Source: DASUGC01 sp035606665 (GTDB lineage Bacteria; Acidobacteriota; Vicinamibacteria; Vicinamibacterales; SCN-69-37). Taken from it: a DNA stretch of 64,000 bases. The notes under the pieces were generated by a model. It saw only the letters and a program-made list of their open reading frames with translations, was not told the DNA's origin and made no database searches. The number at the start of each line of letters is the position of its first letter. Within the stretch, counting starts at the first letter, position 1. Below, piece after piece: positions 49,379-57,448 of the stretch. Made by a program: the position numbers and the translations under genes. Location of the stretch: NCBI GenBank assembly GCA_035606665.1, contig DATNEY010000033.1, positions 66,445 through 130,444 on the forward strand, read 5' to 3'.

Positions 49379-49710
49379 GCTCCACGATCTTCATCGCCAT
49401 GCAGGACGCCGGTCTGCCGCAGGTGGCCGGATGGCGCACCGCGGGCGCGTTCGTCGTGGTTCTTCTGCTTCTCGCGGGCGCCCTCTGGCTGCTCAAGCGC
49501 GGCGGATTCGCGCGCCGCACGGGTCAGCCGATGGCCGTCGAGTCCGCGCTGGCGCTGGGCGATCGCCGCAGCATTGCAATCGTCAAGGTCGAAGGCCGCC
49601 GTCTGCTGCTGGGCCTCGCCCCTGGACAGGTCTCGTTTCTCACCGAACTTCAGAACACCACCGCGTTCAGCGATGCCGTCGATCGCGCAGTGGGAAGGGG
49701 CAACCAGTGA
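49375..49710 (+). CDS. fliO: Flagellar export protein FliO
   Basis: 111 aa with one membrane helix (AGAFVVVLLLLAGALWLLKRGG, about 22-43), followed by the FliO domain SALALGDRRSIAIVKVEGRRLLLGLAPGQVSFLTEL. FliO assists assembly of the FliP ring. Start overlaps the fliN stop and stop overlaps the fliP start, each by 4 bp. Confidence 0.9.
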   Translation: MSSTIFIAMQDAGLPQVAGWRTAGAFVVVLLLLAGALWLLKRGGFARRTGQPMAVESALALGDRRSIAIVKVEGRRLLLGLAPGQVSFLTELQNTTAFSDAVDRAVGRGNQ

Positions 49711-50462
49711 TCCGCCGCGACGTTCTCAGACGCTCGCTCACGCTCGTTGTGGCGGTCGTGGCCCTGCTCGCGACCCCAGCCGTGGCGTTCGCTCAGAACG
49801 CGAACAACATGAACGTCAAGCTCGACGGCGTGGGTTCGGTCTCGGTCCCGCTGCAGATTCTCGTTCTCCTCACGCTGCTGACCTTCGTCCCGGCCATGCT
49901 CGTGACGATGACCGCTTTTACCAGAATCGCCATCGTCTTCCATTTCTTGAGGCAGGCGCTCGGCACGCAGGAGCTGCCGTCGAATCAGATGCTGATCGGC
50001 CTCACGTTGTTTCTCACGGCGTTCGTGATGGCGCCGACGGCATCGAAGATCAACGACGTCGCTTTGCAGCCGGCCATCGCCGGAAAGATCGACGTCGGTA
50101 CCGCGCTCGACCGCGCGGCGCCGCCGATGCGCGAGTTCATGCTCAAGCAGACGCGCGAGACCGACCTCGCGCTCTTCGTCGAGCTCGCGAAGCTCGAGCG
50201 GCCGAAGACGCCGGCGGACCTGCCGATGCGCGTGATCATCCCCGCCTTCGCGATTTCCGAGCTCAAGACCGGCTTCCAGATGGGCTTCTTCATCTTCCTG
50301 CCGTTCCTGCTCATCGACCTGATCGTGTCCACGACGCTGCTCTCGATGGGCATGCTGCAGATGCCGCCCGCGATGGTGTCGCTGCCGTTCAAAGTGCTGC
50401 TGTTCGTGATGATCGACGGCTGGAATTTGCTCGTCGGGTCGGTGGTTCGAAGTTTCCTCTAA
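49707..50462 (+). CDS. fliP: Flagellar export gate protein FliP
   Basis: 251 aa from the GTG at 49707. A cleavable signal peptide (TPAVAFAQ) and four membrane helices with the family signatures FVPAMLVTMTAFTRIAIVFHFLRQALGT and IPAFAISELKTGFQMGFFIFLPFLLIDL. Five copies with FliQ and FliR form the export channel. The 87 bp to fliQ are hairpin repeats. Confidence 0.96.
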   Translation: MIRRDVLRRSLTLVVAVVALLATPAVAFAQNANNMNVKLDGVGSVSVPLQILVLLTLLTFVPAMLVTMTAFTRIAIVFHFLRQALGTQELPSNQMLIGLTLFLTAFVMAPTASKINDVALQPAIAGKIDVGTALDRAAPPMREFMLKQTRETDLALFVELAKLERPKTPADLPMRVIIPAFAISELKTGFQMGFFIFLPFLLIDLIVSTTLLSMGMLQMPPAMVSLPFKVLLFVMIDGWNLLVGSVVRSFL

Positions 50463-50463
50463 C

Positions 50464-50532
50464 GCCGGGGCTGAAGCCCCGGCCTACGTAGGCCGGCTGG
50501 CCGCGTCCGTAGGCCGGCCCTTTAGGGCCGGC
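50464..50532. repeat. Hairpin repeat pair between fliP and fliQ (CT-NN-AG family)
   Basis: Two perfect 9-bp hairpins, 50464-50483 (centre CT-GA-AG) and 50513-50532 (centre CT-TT-AG), joined through CCTACGTAGG-like sequence. Stem sequences differ by compensating changes. It begins 2 bp after the fliP stop. Confidence 0.82.
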
Positions 50533-50549
50533 AAGCAATCGGAGAACGA

Positions 50550-50819
50550 ATGTCTGAAGCACAGGTCGTAGGAATCGTCCGTCAAGCCATCGAGATCGCC
50601 GTGATGGTGTCGCTGCCGCTGCTCGCGGCGGGACTCATCGCCGGCGTCGCGGTCAGCATTTTCCAGACCGTTACGTCGATTCAGGACAACGTGCTCGCGT
50701 TCATCCCGCGCGCGGCGGCCATCTTCGTCGTGTTCGCCTTCACGTTCCCCTGGATGCTCCGCGTCGTCTCGGGTTTCGCCCGCGGCCTCATTCTGCGACT
50801 TCCGGACCTTGTCCGATGA
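50550..50819 (+). CDS. fliQ: Flagellar export gate protein FliQ
   Basis: 89 aa, two membrane helices (EIAVMVSLPLLAAGLIAGVAVSIFQ and AIFVVFAFTFPWMLRVVSGF) with the FliQ wording TVTSIQDNVLAFIPRAAAI between them. Four copies sit on the FliP/FliR gate. GGAGAACG precedes the ATG at 50550. Confidence 0.95.
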   Translation: MSEAQVVGIVRQAIEIAVMVSLPLLAAGLIAGVAVSIFQTVTSIQDNVLAFIPRAAAIFVVFAFTFPWMLRVVSGFARGLILRLPDLVR

Positions 50820-50854
50820 GCACTCCGCACCGCGCACTGCGCACTCGGCACTGA
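50820..50854. repeat. Five heptamers between fliQ and fliR
   Basis: Five consecutive 7-bp units beginning GCAC (first GCACTCC, last GCACTGA) fill the space from the base after the fliQ stop to 3 bp before the fliR start. Same family as 6192 and, on the other strand, 4184. No other ribosome-binding site for fliR is visible. Confidence 0.85.
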
Positions 50855-50857
50855 TCC

Positions 50858-51616
50858 ATGAACGGTTTTGGCGCCATCACAGGAATCAGTCTGCTGCTCG
50901 TCCGGCCGGGCATGGTGATCGTGTCCACGCCGTTCTTCGGGCGCCTGTACGCGCCGGCACACGTGCGCGCGGGCCTGTCGTTGCTGCTCGCGCTCGCCAT
51001 CGCGCCGTTCGTCCCCCAGGGCGCGGCGGTCACCGGGATGGGCATGACCGTCGCCATCATTCGGGAGGCCGCGATAGGACTCTCCATCGGCATGTCAATC
51101 CGCGTGCTGGTAGCCGGCATCGAGTTGGCGGGGCAGTTGAGCGGGTATCAGGCCGGCTTCTCTTACGGCGCGCTCGTCGACCCGCAGGGTGGCGTTCGCA
51201 ATCCGCTCGTGTCCGCGCTCTACGCGAACGTAGCGGTGCTGTTCTGTTTCATGACCGACGTGCATCACGCGTTGCTCCGCGCGCTGGTGTCGTCGTATCA
51301 CGCGCTGCCGATCGGCACGGGCGGCATGGGCCCGGATCTCGCGGCGGCCGTCGCAAAGATGCTCGGCCAGGTCTTCATCATTGGCGCGCGTCTGGCGACG
51401 CCGTTCGTCGTTGTACTCCTGCTCGTGGAAATCGCGATGGGCCTGATGGCGCGCGTGGCGCCGTCGCTCAATCCGATGGCCGTCGGCGCGCCGCTCCGTG
51501 GCCTGGTCGGCCTTCTGGCGATCTCCTGGACCGTCTCATCGCTGCCCTCGTTCGTGAACCGCTACGCGCCAAGTCTGCTGCAGCTCGCCGCCGACACGGC
51601 TCGGATTTTCAGGTAA
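50858..51616 (+). CDS. fliR: Flagellar export gate protein FliR
   Basis: 252 aa, six or more membrane helices. Family motifs: RPGMVIVSTPFFG (about 17), LAGQLSGYQAGFSYG-type segment IELAGQLSGYQAGFSYG (about 88) and LLLVEIAMGLMARVAPSLNPMAVGAPLRGLVGL (about 188). One FliR joins the FliP ring and links it to FlhB. Its stop codon is the first TAA of the decamer array that follows. Confidence 0.94.
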   Translation: MNGFGAITGISLLLVRPGMVIVSTPFFGRLYAPAHVRAGLSLLLALAIAPFVPQGAAVTGMGMTVAIIREAAIGLSIGMSIRVLVAGIELAGQLSGYQAGFSYGALVDPQGGVRNPLVSALYANVAVLFCFMTDVHHALLRALVSSYHALPIGTGGMGPDLAAAVAKMLGQVFIIGARLATPFVVVLLLVEIAMGLMARVAPSLNPMAVGAPLRGLVGLLAISWTVSSLPSFVNRYAPSLLQLAADTARIFR

Positions 51617-51650
51617 CGACGGGTAACGACAGGTAACGACAGGTCACGAT
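51611..51650. repeat. Four decamers spanning fliR stop and flhB start
   Basis: Exactly four 10-bp units (AGGTAACGAC, GGGTAACGAC, AGGTAACGAC, AGGTCACGAT). The first contains the fliR stop, the last supplies the AGGT and first two bases of the flhB ATG. Confidence 0.85.
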
Positions 51651-52722
51651 GGCGGATCAGGATCAGGACAAATCAGAGAAACCCTCTGGAAAACGCATCA
51701 AGGACGCGCGCAAGCGCGGCCAGATCGCGCGCAGCAAGGATCTCGCCTCGGCCTTCGGCCTGATCGCCATCATGCTCGCGCTCCTGTCGCTCGGGCCGGG
51801 ACTCACCGCGCAGCTCGGCGCCCGCGTGTCAACCGGACTGGAGCAGGTGGGCGATCACGCACGCACGGCCATTACGGCGGGTGACATCACCACGCAGGTC
51901 GTGGCCGACGCGGGCCTCATCGCGCGGCTCGTCGGGCCCATCGCGCTCATCGGCATCGTCGTATCTCTTGTCGTCTCTTACGCACAAGGCGGCTGGAACG
52001 TCTCCGCGGAAGCGCTCAAACTCAACTGGGGCCGGCTGAATCCTTCGAACGGTCTCGCCAAGCTGAAGCCGTCACAGGGCGGCGTGGACCTTCTGAAAGC
52101 CCTCATCGGCGCCACGGTCGTCGGCGTCATCGCGTACCACCAGGTGACGACGATGGCCGCCGAGACGCCGAGAGTGGCGGCGATGGCCGCGCAGGAAGCG
52201 TTCGTGCACGGCTGGGACGTCATCTGGAGCACCGTCTGGAAGTCGGCGATCGCCATGGCGCTCCTCGCCGGCGGCGACTACGGCCTGCAGTACTACCGCT
52301 GGTACTCGTCACTCAAGATGACGCGCCAGGAAGTCCGCGACGAGGGAAAGGCCAGCGAAGGCAGCCCCGAGATCAAGGCGCGCGTCCGCAAGGTCCAGCG
52401 CGAGATGGCGAAGCGCCGCATGATCGCTGCCGTCAAGGAAGCGACGGTCGTCGTCACCAACCCGACGCACTACGCCGTCGCCCTGAAATACCAGCACGCC
52501 ACGCGCACTGCTCCGACCGTTGTCGCCAAGGGTCAGGATGCTCTGGCGGCGCGCATCCGCGAAGCCGCGCGCAAGGCTGGCGTGCCGATCGTCGAGAACG
52601 TCGCGCTCGCGCGCGCGCTCCATAAAGACACGGAAGTCGGCGACAGCATTCCGGCGAACCTGTTCGCCGCCGTCGCTGAAGTCCTCGCGTACCTCGTGAA
52701 AATCAAACAGCTGATGCTCTGA
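51649..52722 (+). CDS. flhB: Flagellar export switch protein FlhB
   Basis: 357 aa. N-terminal motif KSEKPSGKRIKDARKRGQIARSKD, four membrane helices (about 30-210), then the cytoplasmic domain with the self-cleavage motif NPTHYAVALKY (Asn-Pro at about 269-270). Cleavage after Asn switches export from hook to filament proteins once FliK signals. The gene is 32 bp after fliR and 8 bp before flhA, the usual order. Confidence 0.96.
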   Translation: MADQDQDKSEKPSGKRIKDARKRGQIARSKDLASAFGLIAIMLALLSLGPGLTAQLGARVSTGLEQVGDHARTAITAGDITTQVVADAGLIARLVGPIALIGIVVSLVVSYAQGGWNVSAEALKLNWGRLNPSNGLAKLKPSQGGVDLLKALIGATVVGVIAYHQVTTMAAETPRVAAMAAQEAFVHGWDVIWSTVWKSAIAMALLAGGDYGLQYYRWYSSLKMTRQEVRDEGKASEGSPEIKARVRKVQREMAKRRMIAAVKEATVVVTNPTHYAVALKYQHATRTAPTVVAKGQDALAARIREAARKAGVPIVENVALARALHKDTEVGDSIPANLFAAVAEVLAYLVKIKQLML

Positions 52723-52730
52723 GTCGACCC

Positions 52731-54764
52731 ATGGCCACACTGCCCAGACAGAAACGCGCCTCACACCTGCTCGCGCCCGCCGCCGTCCTGGCGGTCGTGC
52801 TCCTCATGATCGTGCCGCTGCCGCCGATCGTGCTCGACCTGTTGCTCTCGGTCGACATCGGGCTCGCCGTGGTGCTGCTGCTCACCGCGATCTATGTGAG
52901 ACAGCCGGTGGAGTTCTCGGTCTTCCCATCACTCCTCCTGGTTCTCACACTGTTGCGACTGTCGCTCAACGTCGCGTCGACGCGGCTGGTGCTGCTGCAC
53001 GGCCAGGAGGGCGTCGGCGCGGCAGGTCACGTCATCATGTCGTTCGGCCAGTTCGTGGTCGGCGGCAACTTCGTTGTCGGCATCGTGGTCTTCGCCGTCC
53101 TCATCGTCATCCAGTTCCTCGTCATCAACCACGGCGCGGTCCGCATCTCCGAAGTAACCGCTCGATTCACGCTCGACGCGATGCCCGGCCGCCAGATGGC
53201 GATCGACGCCGACCTCAACGCAGGCGTCATCGACGACGCCGAGGCGCGAATACGGCGCGACCGGGTACGGCGCGAGGCCGATTTCTACGGCTCGATGGAC
53301 GGCGCGATCCGCTTCACGCAGCGCGATGCGATGGCGGCCGTGCTCATCACCGCCGTGAACATCGTCGCCGGCCTCATCATCGGTGTCGTTCAGCACGGGC
53401 TGGACGTCGGAACCGCCGCGCAGACCTACACGATTCTGACCGTCGGCGAGGGCCTGGTCACCGCGATTCCCGCGCTCCTCGTCTCCATGGCCGGCGGCTT
53501 GATCACGACCCGCGCGGCGTCAGAGTCGAACCTCGGCGAGGAAGTCGCCGATCAGCTCTTCAACAAGTCCAAGCCGCTTGCGGTTGCCGCGGGCGTGCTC
53601 GTCGGTCTGGCACTCATTCCGGGCCTGCCGAAGTTCTCGTTCCTGCTGGTGGCCGTGGTGTTGGGCGCTGCCGCTTATGTGAACAGAGAAGCGGCAACGC
53701 CCACTGCCGAGGCAGCGGAGGAGAAACCCGCGGCGGAGGCCACGGACCAGACCACAGTCATGGTCGACCCCCTTGCGATCGAAGTCGGATACGCGCTCGT
53801 GTCGCTCGTGGACGAAAAACGCGGCGGCGCGCTCCTGGCGCGCGTTCGGGCGATTCGCAAGCAGATTGCTACCGACACCGGCATGGTCGTGCCCGCGGTC
53901 CGCGTCACGGACAACCTGCAGCACGGTCCGCGCACCTACGTGATTCTCGTCAAGGGCGTCGAAGCCGCCCGCGGCGAGTTGTTCGCCGATCAGTTCCTGG
54001 CGATCAATCCCGGCACGGTCGCGACCGGCCTGGATGGACTGCAGACTCGCGAGCCCGCATTCGGCCTGCCGGCCACGTGGATTCGCGGCGAGCAACGCGA
54101 CGCCGCGATGTCCGCCGGCTACACGGTCGTCGATGCGACGACCGCACTATCCACGCATCTGTCCGAAGTCATCCGCACCTATCTGCCGGATCTCCTCACG
54201 CGCCAACAGACCAAGGAGATGGTGGACCAGGTCGGGCAGACATCTCCCAAGCTCGTCGAGGAGCTGGTTCCCAAGCTCGTGTCGATCGGCGAAGTGCAGC
54301 GGGTGCTCCGCCAGCTCATGCGGGAGCGCGTGCCGGTCAAGGACCTCACGACGATCCTCGAGGCCATCGCCGACGCCGCAAGCGCGTCGAAGGACCCGGA
54401 CGTCATCACCGAGGCCGTCCGCGTGGCGCTCGGCCGCACCATCTGCCGCGCGTATCAGGACGAGCGCGGCGACCTGAAAGTGGTTGCACTGTCGCCGTCC
54501 GTCGAGGATTCCCTGCTGTCATCGATGGCCCGGACGGACCGAGGCAGTGTGCTGGCCGTGGATCCGACACATGCGCAGCAACTCGCCACAAAACTGGGCG
54601 AAGTGCTCACCGGAGATCTGGCACAGCCTGTGCTCTTGTCATCGCCGACGCTGCGGCCGCACCTCTGGCGTCTGTTCGCCAGAGCGCTGCCGCACATAGC
54701 CGTCCTCTCGCATAGCGAAGTCCCGCCTCACGTGCGGGTCGTGGCGACGGCAACACTCAACTGA
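52731..54764 (+). CDS. flhA: Flagellar export gate protein FlhA
   Basis: 677 aa, standard length. Eight membrane helices in the first 310 residues, with the FHIPEP signature RFTLDAMPGRQMAIDADLNAG (residues about 144-164) and VLLTLLRLSLNVASTR-type segment. A short Glu/Ala linker (TAEAAEEKPAAEA, about 325) leads to the cytoplasmic nonamer-ring domain that binds chaperone-substrate complexes. It is the proton-driven core of export. flhF follows after 1 bp. Confidence 0.97.
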   Translation: MATLPRQKRASHLLAPAAVLAVVLLMIVPLPPIVLDLLLSVDIGLAVVLLLTAIYVRQPVEFSVFPSLLLVLTLLRLSLNVASTRLVLLHGQEGVGAAGHVIMSFGQFVVGGNFVVGIVVFAVLIVIQFLVINHGAVRISEVTARFTLDAMPGRQMAIDADLNAGVIDDAEARIRRDRVRREADFYGSMDGAIRFTQRDAMAAVLITAVNIVAGLIIGVVQHGLDVGTAAQTYTILTVGEGLVTAIPALLVSMAGGLITTRAASESNLGEEVADQLFNKSKPLAVAAGVLVGLALIPGLPKFSFLLVAVVLGAAAYVNREAATPTAEAAEEKPAAEATDQTTVMVDPLAIEVGYALVSLVDEKRGGALLARVRAIRKQIATDTGMVVPAVRVTDNLQHGPRTYVILVKGVEAARGELFADQFLAINPGTVATGLDGLQTREPAFGLPATWIRGEQRDAAMSAGYTVVDATTALSTHLSEVIRTYLPDLLTRQQTKEMVDQVGQTSPKLVEELVPKLVSIGEVQRVLRQLMRERVPVKDLTTILEAIADAASASKDPDVITEAVRVALGRTICRAYQDERGDLKVVALSPSVEDSLLSSMARTDRGSVLAVDPTHAQQLATKLGEVLTGDLAQPVLLSSPTLRPHLWRLFARALPHIAVLSHSEVPPHVRVVATATLN

Positions 54765-54765
54765 G

Positions 54766-55860
54766 ATGCATTTACAGCAGTTTGACGGGCCTTCCGTGCG
54801 AGAAGCGATGGAAGCCGCGAAGAAAAGCCTGGGGCCTGACGCCCTCCTCCTGTCCACCGAGCTGGTTGCAGCGAGGGGCTGGAGGGGCTGGCTCGGGCAG
54901 CGCACCGTGCGCGTGACCGGCGCTCTCGAACGCGAGCCGTTGTCGGAAACACGGACGAATGCGCCGGGTGGCCGACACCCTGGCGACGCGCCGGGGGTGA
55001 AGCCCCGGCCTACGCGCAGAGACCGTGCCCGTGCAGGTGTGGTGGCCCGACTGATGGCTGCCGGCCTCGATGCCACCCTGGCCGAGGCCACCGCGACGCA
55101 TCTCTCGGAGGCCGACTGCCGCAACCTCTCCTCAGGGATGCTCCTCGGAGCCCTTTCCACGGAGCTCTCGGGCCTGGTTGCGAACGACGGCGAGTACTCG
55201 AAGTACGAAGTCTTCGTCGGCCCTCCTGGAGTGGGGAAGACGACGACCATCGCCAAGATTGCGGCGCAGGAACGCGCTGGTCTGGGCCGGGCGCTCGGCC
55301 TGATTTCGACGGATGGCTTCCGTGCCGGCGCCATCGAGCACCTGCGGAGCTACGCCGCCATCATCGGCGCGCCCTTCCGTGCCGCCCGCACCGCTGACGA
55401 ATTCAAGAAGGTCCTCGCGGGCACGCGAAGCCAGCAGCTGGTCGACACGGCCGGCCGCGCGCCAACGGACGACGGCTTCCGCGACATGCTCGAGCTCCTC
55501 AACACCCACCGCGGCGTTCGCACGCACCTCGTGCTCGCCGCCGACACGAGCGTGCCGACCGCGCGCCGCATCTTCGACAAGTACGCCGTGGCGAAGCCCA
55601 CGCGCGTCGTCATCACCAAGCTCGACGAAACCGATTCCGTGCACCGCGTGTTCAGTGTCGTGCGCGAGCGCGGCCTGCCGGTCTCGTTCATCGCAGCGGG
55701 CCAGCGTGTACCGCACGACCTCGAGCGCGCGACGCCCGCGTGGCTCGCGTCGGCGCTGCTGGGTGAGACCGCCGGCGCCGAAGCCCCGGCCTACATCGGA
55801 TCGCGAACCGTAGGCCGGCCCTCTAGGGCCGGCGTTGATGGCGGTGTCGCATGCCGGTAA
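54766..55860 (+). CDS. flhF: SRP-type GTPase FlhF
   Basis: 364 aa. N-terminal B domain (QFDGPSVREAMEAAKKSLGPDALLLST), an NG GTPase core with P-loop VGPPGVGKTTTIAKIAA (about 155), DTAGRAPTDD (about 228), and TKLDETDS (about 287). FlhF dimers mark where, often at which pole, a flagellum is built, with FlhG as partner. Two parts are foreign in origin: residues 75-82 (GVKPRPT) and the last ~27 residues are translations of the CT-NN-AG hairpin repeats at 54990 and 55814. Its tail overlaps flhG by 10 bp. Confidence 0.93.
   Translation: MHLQQFDGPSVREAMEAAKKSLGPDALLLSTELVAARGWRGWLGQRTVRVTGALEREPLSETRTNAPGGRHPGDAPGVKPRPTRRDRARAGVVARLMAAGLDATLAEATATHLSEADCRNLSSGMLLGALSTELSGLVANDGEYSKYEVFVGPPGVGKTTTIAKIAAQERAGLGRALGLISTDGFRAGAIEHLRSYAAIIGAPFRAARTADEFKKVLAGTRSQQLVDTAGRAPTDDGFRDMLELLNTHRGVRTHLVLAADTSVPTARRIFDKYAVAKPTRVVITKLDETDSVHRVFSVVRERGLPVSFIAAGQRVPHDLERATPAWLASALLGETAGAEAPAYIGSRTVGRPSRAGVDGGVACR
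54990..55009. repeat. Hairpin repeat inside flhF
   Basis: An imperfect hairpin (one changed pair) of the same family as 50464-50483, followed by the same CCTACG tail, translated in frame in the linker between the FlhF B and NG domains. Confidence 0.7.
55776..55833. repeat. Hairpin repeat pair forming the end of flhF
   Basis: A degenerate hairpin (55776-55790) with CCTAC tail, then a perfect 9-bp hairpin (55814-55833, centre CT-CT-AG), arranged as in the fliP-fliQ spacer. It encodes the FlhF C-terminal tail after the last conserved residue. Confidence 0.75.
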
Positions 55861-56702
55861 TGCAGCGGCCGGCGATGAAGATTGCCGTGACCAGCGGCAA
55901 GGGCGGCGTTGGCAAGACCAGCCTTACCGTGAACCTGGCCGTGGCGCTCGCGCGCCTGGGTCATCGCGTCGGTGTCGTGGACGCGGACTTCGCGCTGGGC
56001 AACGTGGACGTGATGCTCGGCCTCGCGCCCCAGTCGCATCTTGGCGCCGTCATCTCCGGCGAGTGCTCGGTCGATGACGTGACCATCGAAGGTCCGCACG
56101 GCGTGCGGATCGTTCCAGCCGGAAGCGGCGTGCGCGCGCTGACGCAGCTCGACACGCATGAGTGGACGCGGCTCGCCGAAGCGTTCGTCGTCGCCTCTCG
56201 CGATCTGGACTTCCTGATTGTGGACACCGCGAGCGGCGTCTCCGACAACGTCATCGATCTCATCGGGCTCGTTGACTACGCGCTCGTCGTGACCGCGCTC
56301 GAGCCGGCCGCCGTGGTCGATGCCTACGCGGTCATCAAGCTGGTGAGCGCCAGCCACCGCACGAAGGGCATCGGCGTCGTGGTGAACGCGGCCGAGGACG
56401 CGGACGAAGCAGACCTCGTCTTCCGCCAGCTCTCGATGGCCGCCGACAAATTCCTTGGCCGCGCGTTGCGCTACGACGGTTTCGTGGTGCACGACGTGGA
56501 ACTTCAGATGGCCGTGCGCGGTCAGGCGCTCGTCGCGGACCGCGACGATGCGGAGGGCGCGTCACGGTGTTTCCGCCGGCTCGCTCGCCGCCTTGCGGCG
56601 TCGCGTCCGGCCTGGACCGCTCCACCCGTTCCCGTTCCGGGCCCCCGCCCGGATGTCGCGCTGGAAGCCGTACACGGCGAGGACGCCCACCGATGCGCAT
56701 GA
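55851..56702 (+). CDS. flhG: MinD-like ATPase FlhG (FleN/YlxH)
   Basis: 283 aa from the ATG at 55851; ATGs at 55860 (overlapping the flhF TAA) and 55875 are alternatives. Deviant Walker A TSGKGGVGKTSLTVNLA, VDADFALGNVDVMLGL (MinD-type) and DTASGVSDNVIDLI follow in order. FlhG limits flagellar number and stimulates FlhF GTPase. The C-terminal ~40 residues are Arg/Pro/Ala-rich and variable. It overlaps fliA by 10 bp. Confidence 0.93.
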   Translation: MPVMQRPAMKIAVTSGKGGVGKTSLTVNLAVALARLGHRVGVVDADFALGNVDVMLGLAPQSHLGAVISGECSVDDVTIEGPHGVRIVPAGSGVRALTQLDTHEWTRLAEAFVVASRDLDFLIVDTASGVSDNVIDLIGLVDYALVVTALEPAAVVDAYAVIKLVSASHRTKGIGVVVNAAEDADEADLVFRQLSMAADKFLGRALRYDGFVVHDVELQMAVRGQALVADRDDAEGASRCFRRLARRLAASRPAWTAPPVPVPGPRPDVALEAVHGEDAHRCA

Positions 56703-57445
56703 TTCGTACAGCAACCACGACCAGCCAGGAAAATCGAGACGAGCTGGTCATGAACCACGTGAACCTGGTGCGATCGATGGCCAACCGCCTCGCGCGCCGC
56801 CTCCCTTCACAGGTCGAAGTTTCGGAGCTTGTGAGCGTCGGCATCCTCGGCCTCATCGACGCCGCCGGCCGCTACCGTCCGTCGCTTGGCGTGCCGTTCG
56901 ACGCGTTCGCGCGACGCCGCATCCATGGCGCGATGCTCGACGCTCTCCGCGAGCTCGACTGGGCGCCGCGCTCTGTCCGCAAGGCGCAGCGCGAGCTCGA
57001 CGGCGCGCTGGCGCAACTCCGTCACCTGCTCGGCCGCGAGCCCCGCGAGGAGGAAGTCGCGCAGACGATGCACTTGTCCACCGACGACTACCGCAAGGTG
57101 CTCGACCAGCTTCGTACCGCGGATCTCGCTGTGCTGCGATCCACCGACGCGGGCAACGGGGACGACGCACGGCCGGCGTTCGAGATTGCGATTGACGACA
57201 GCGAGGGTCCGCACGCGCTGCTCGAGCGCAGCGAGCTGAAGTCGCACCTCGTCGCAGCGCTGGGCGATCTGCCCGAGCGTGAGCGCCACATTCTGGCGCT
57301 CTACTACGAGGAAGAGCTCACGCTGGCCGAAATCGGTGCCGTCATCGGCGTCGGCGAGTCGCGCGTGTCGCAGCTCCGCACCCAGGCGATCGCCCGGCTG
57401 CGCTCGGCCATCCAGGCGCGCGTCGCCGCGACGCGCCCGAACTAA
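56693..57445 (+). CDS. fliA: Flagellar sigma factor FliA (sigma-28)
   Basis: 250 aa from the ATG at 56693 (GAGGA upstream; ATG 56699 also possible). Region 2 is NHVNLVRSMANRLARRLPSQVEVSELVSVGILGLIDAAGRY, region 3 GREPREEEVAQTMHLS, and region 4 LPERERHILALYYEEELTLAEIGAVIGVGESRVSQL. The size and the lack of region 1.1 are those of FliA. It reads late flagellar promoters; two matching ones precede cheY and the regulator at 38335. No FlgM anti-sigma gene is in the window. Confidence 0.95.
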   Translation: MRMIRTATTTSQENRDELVMNHVNLVRSMANRLARRLPSQVEVSELVSVGILGLIDAAGRYRPSLGVPFDAFARRRIHGAMLDALRELDWAPRSVRKAQRELDGALAQLRHLLGREPREEEVAQTMHLSTDDYRKVLDQLRTADLAVLRSTDAGNGDDARPAFEIAIDDSEGPHALLERSELKSHLVAALGDLPERERHILALYYEEELTLAEIGAVIGVGESRVSQLRTQAIARLRSAIQARVAATRPN

Positions 57446-57448
57446 GTC

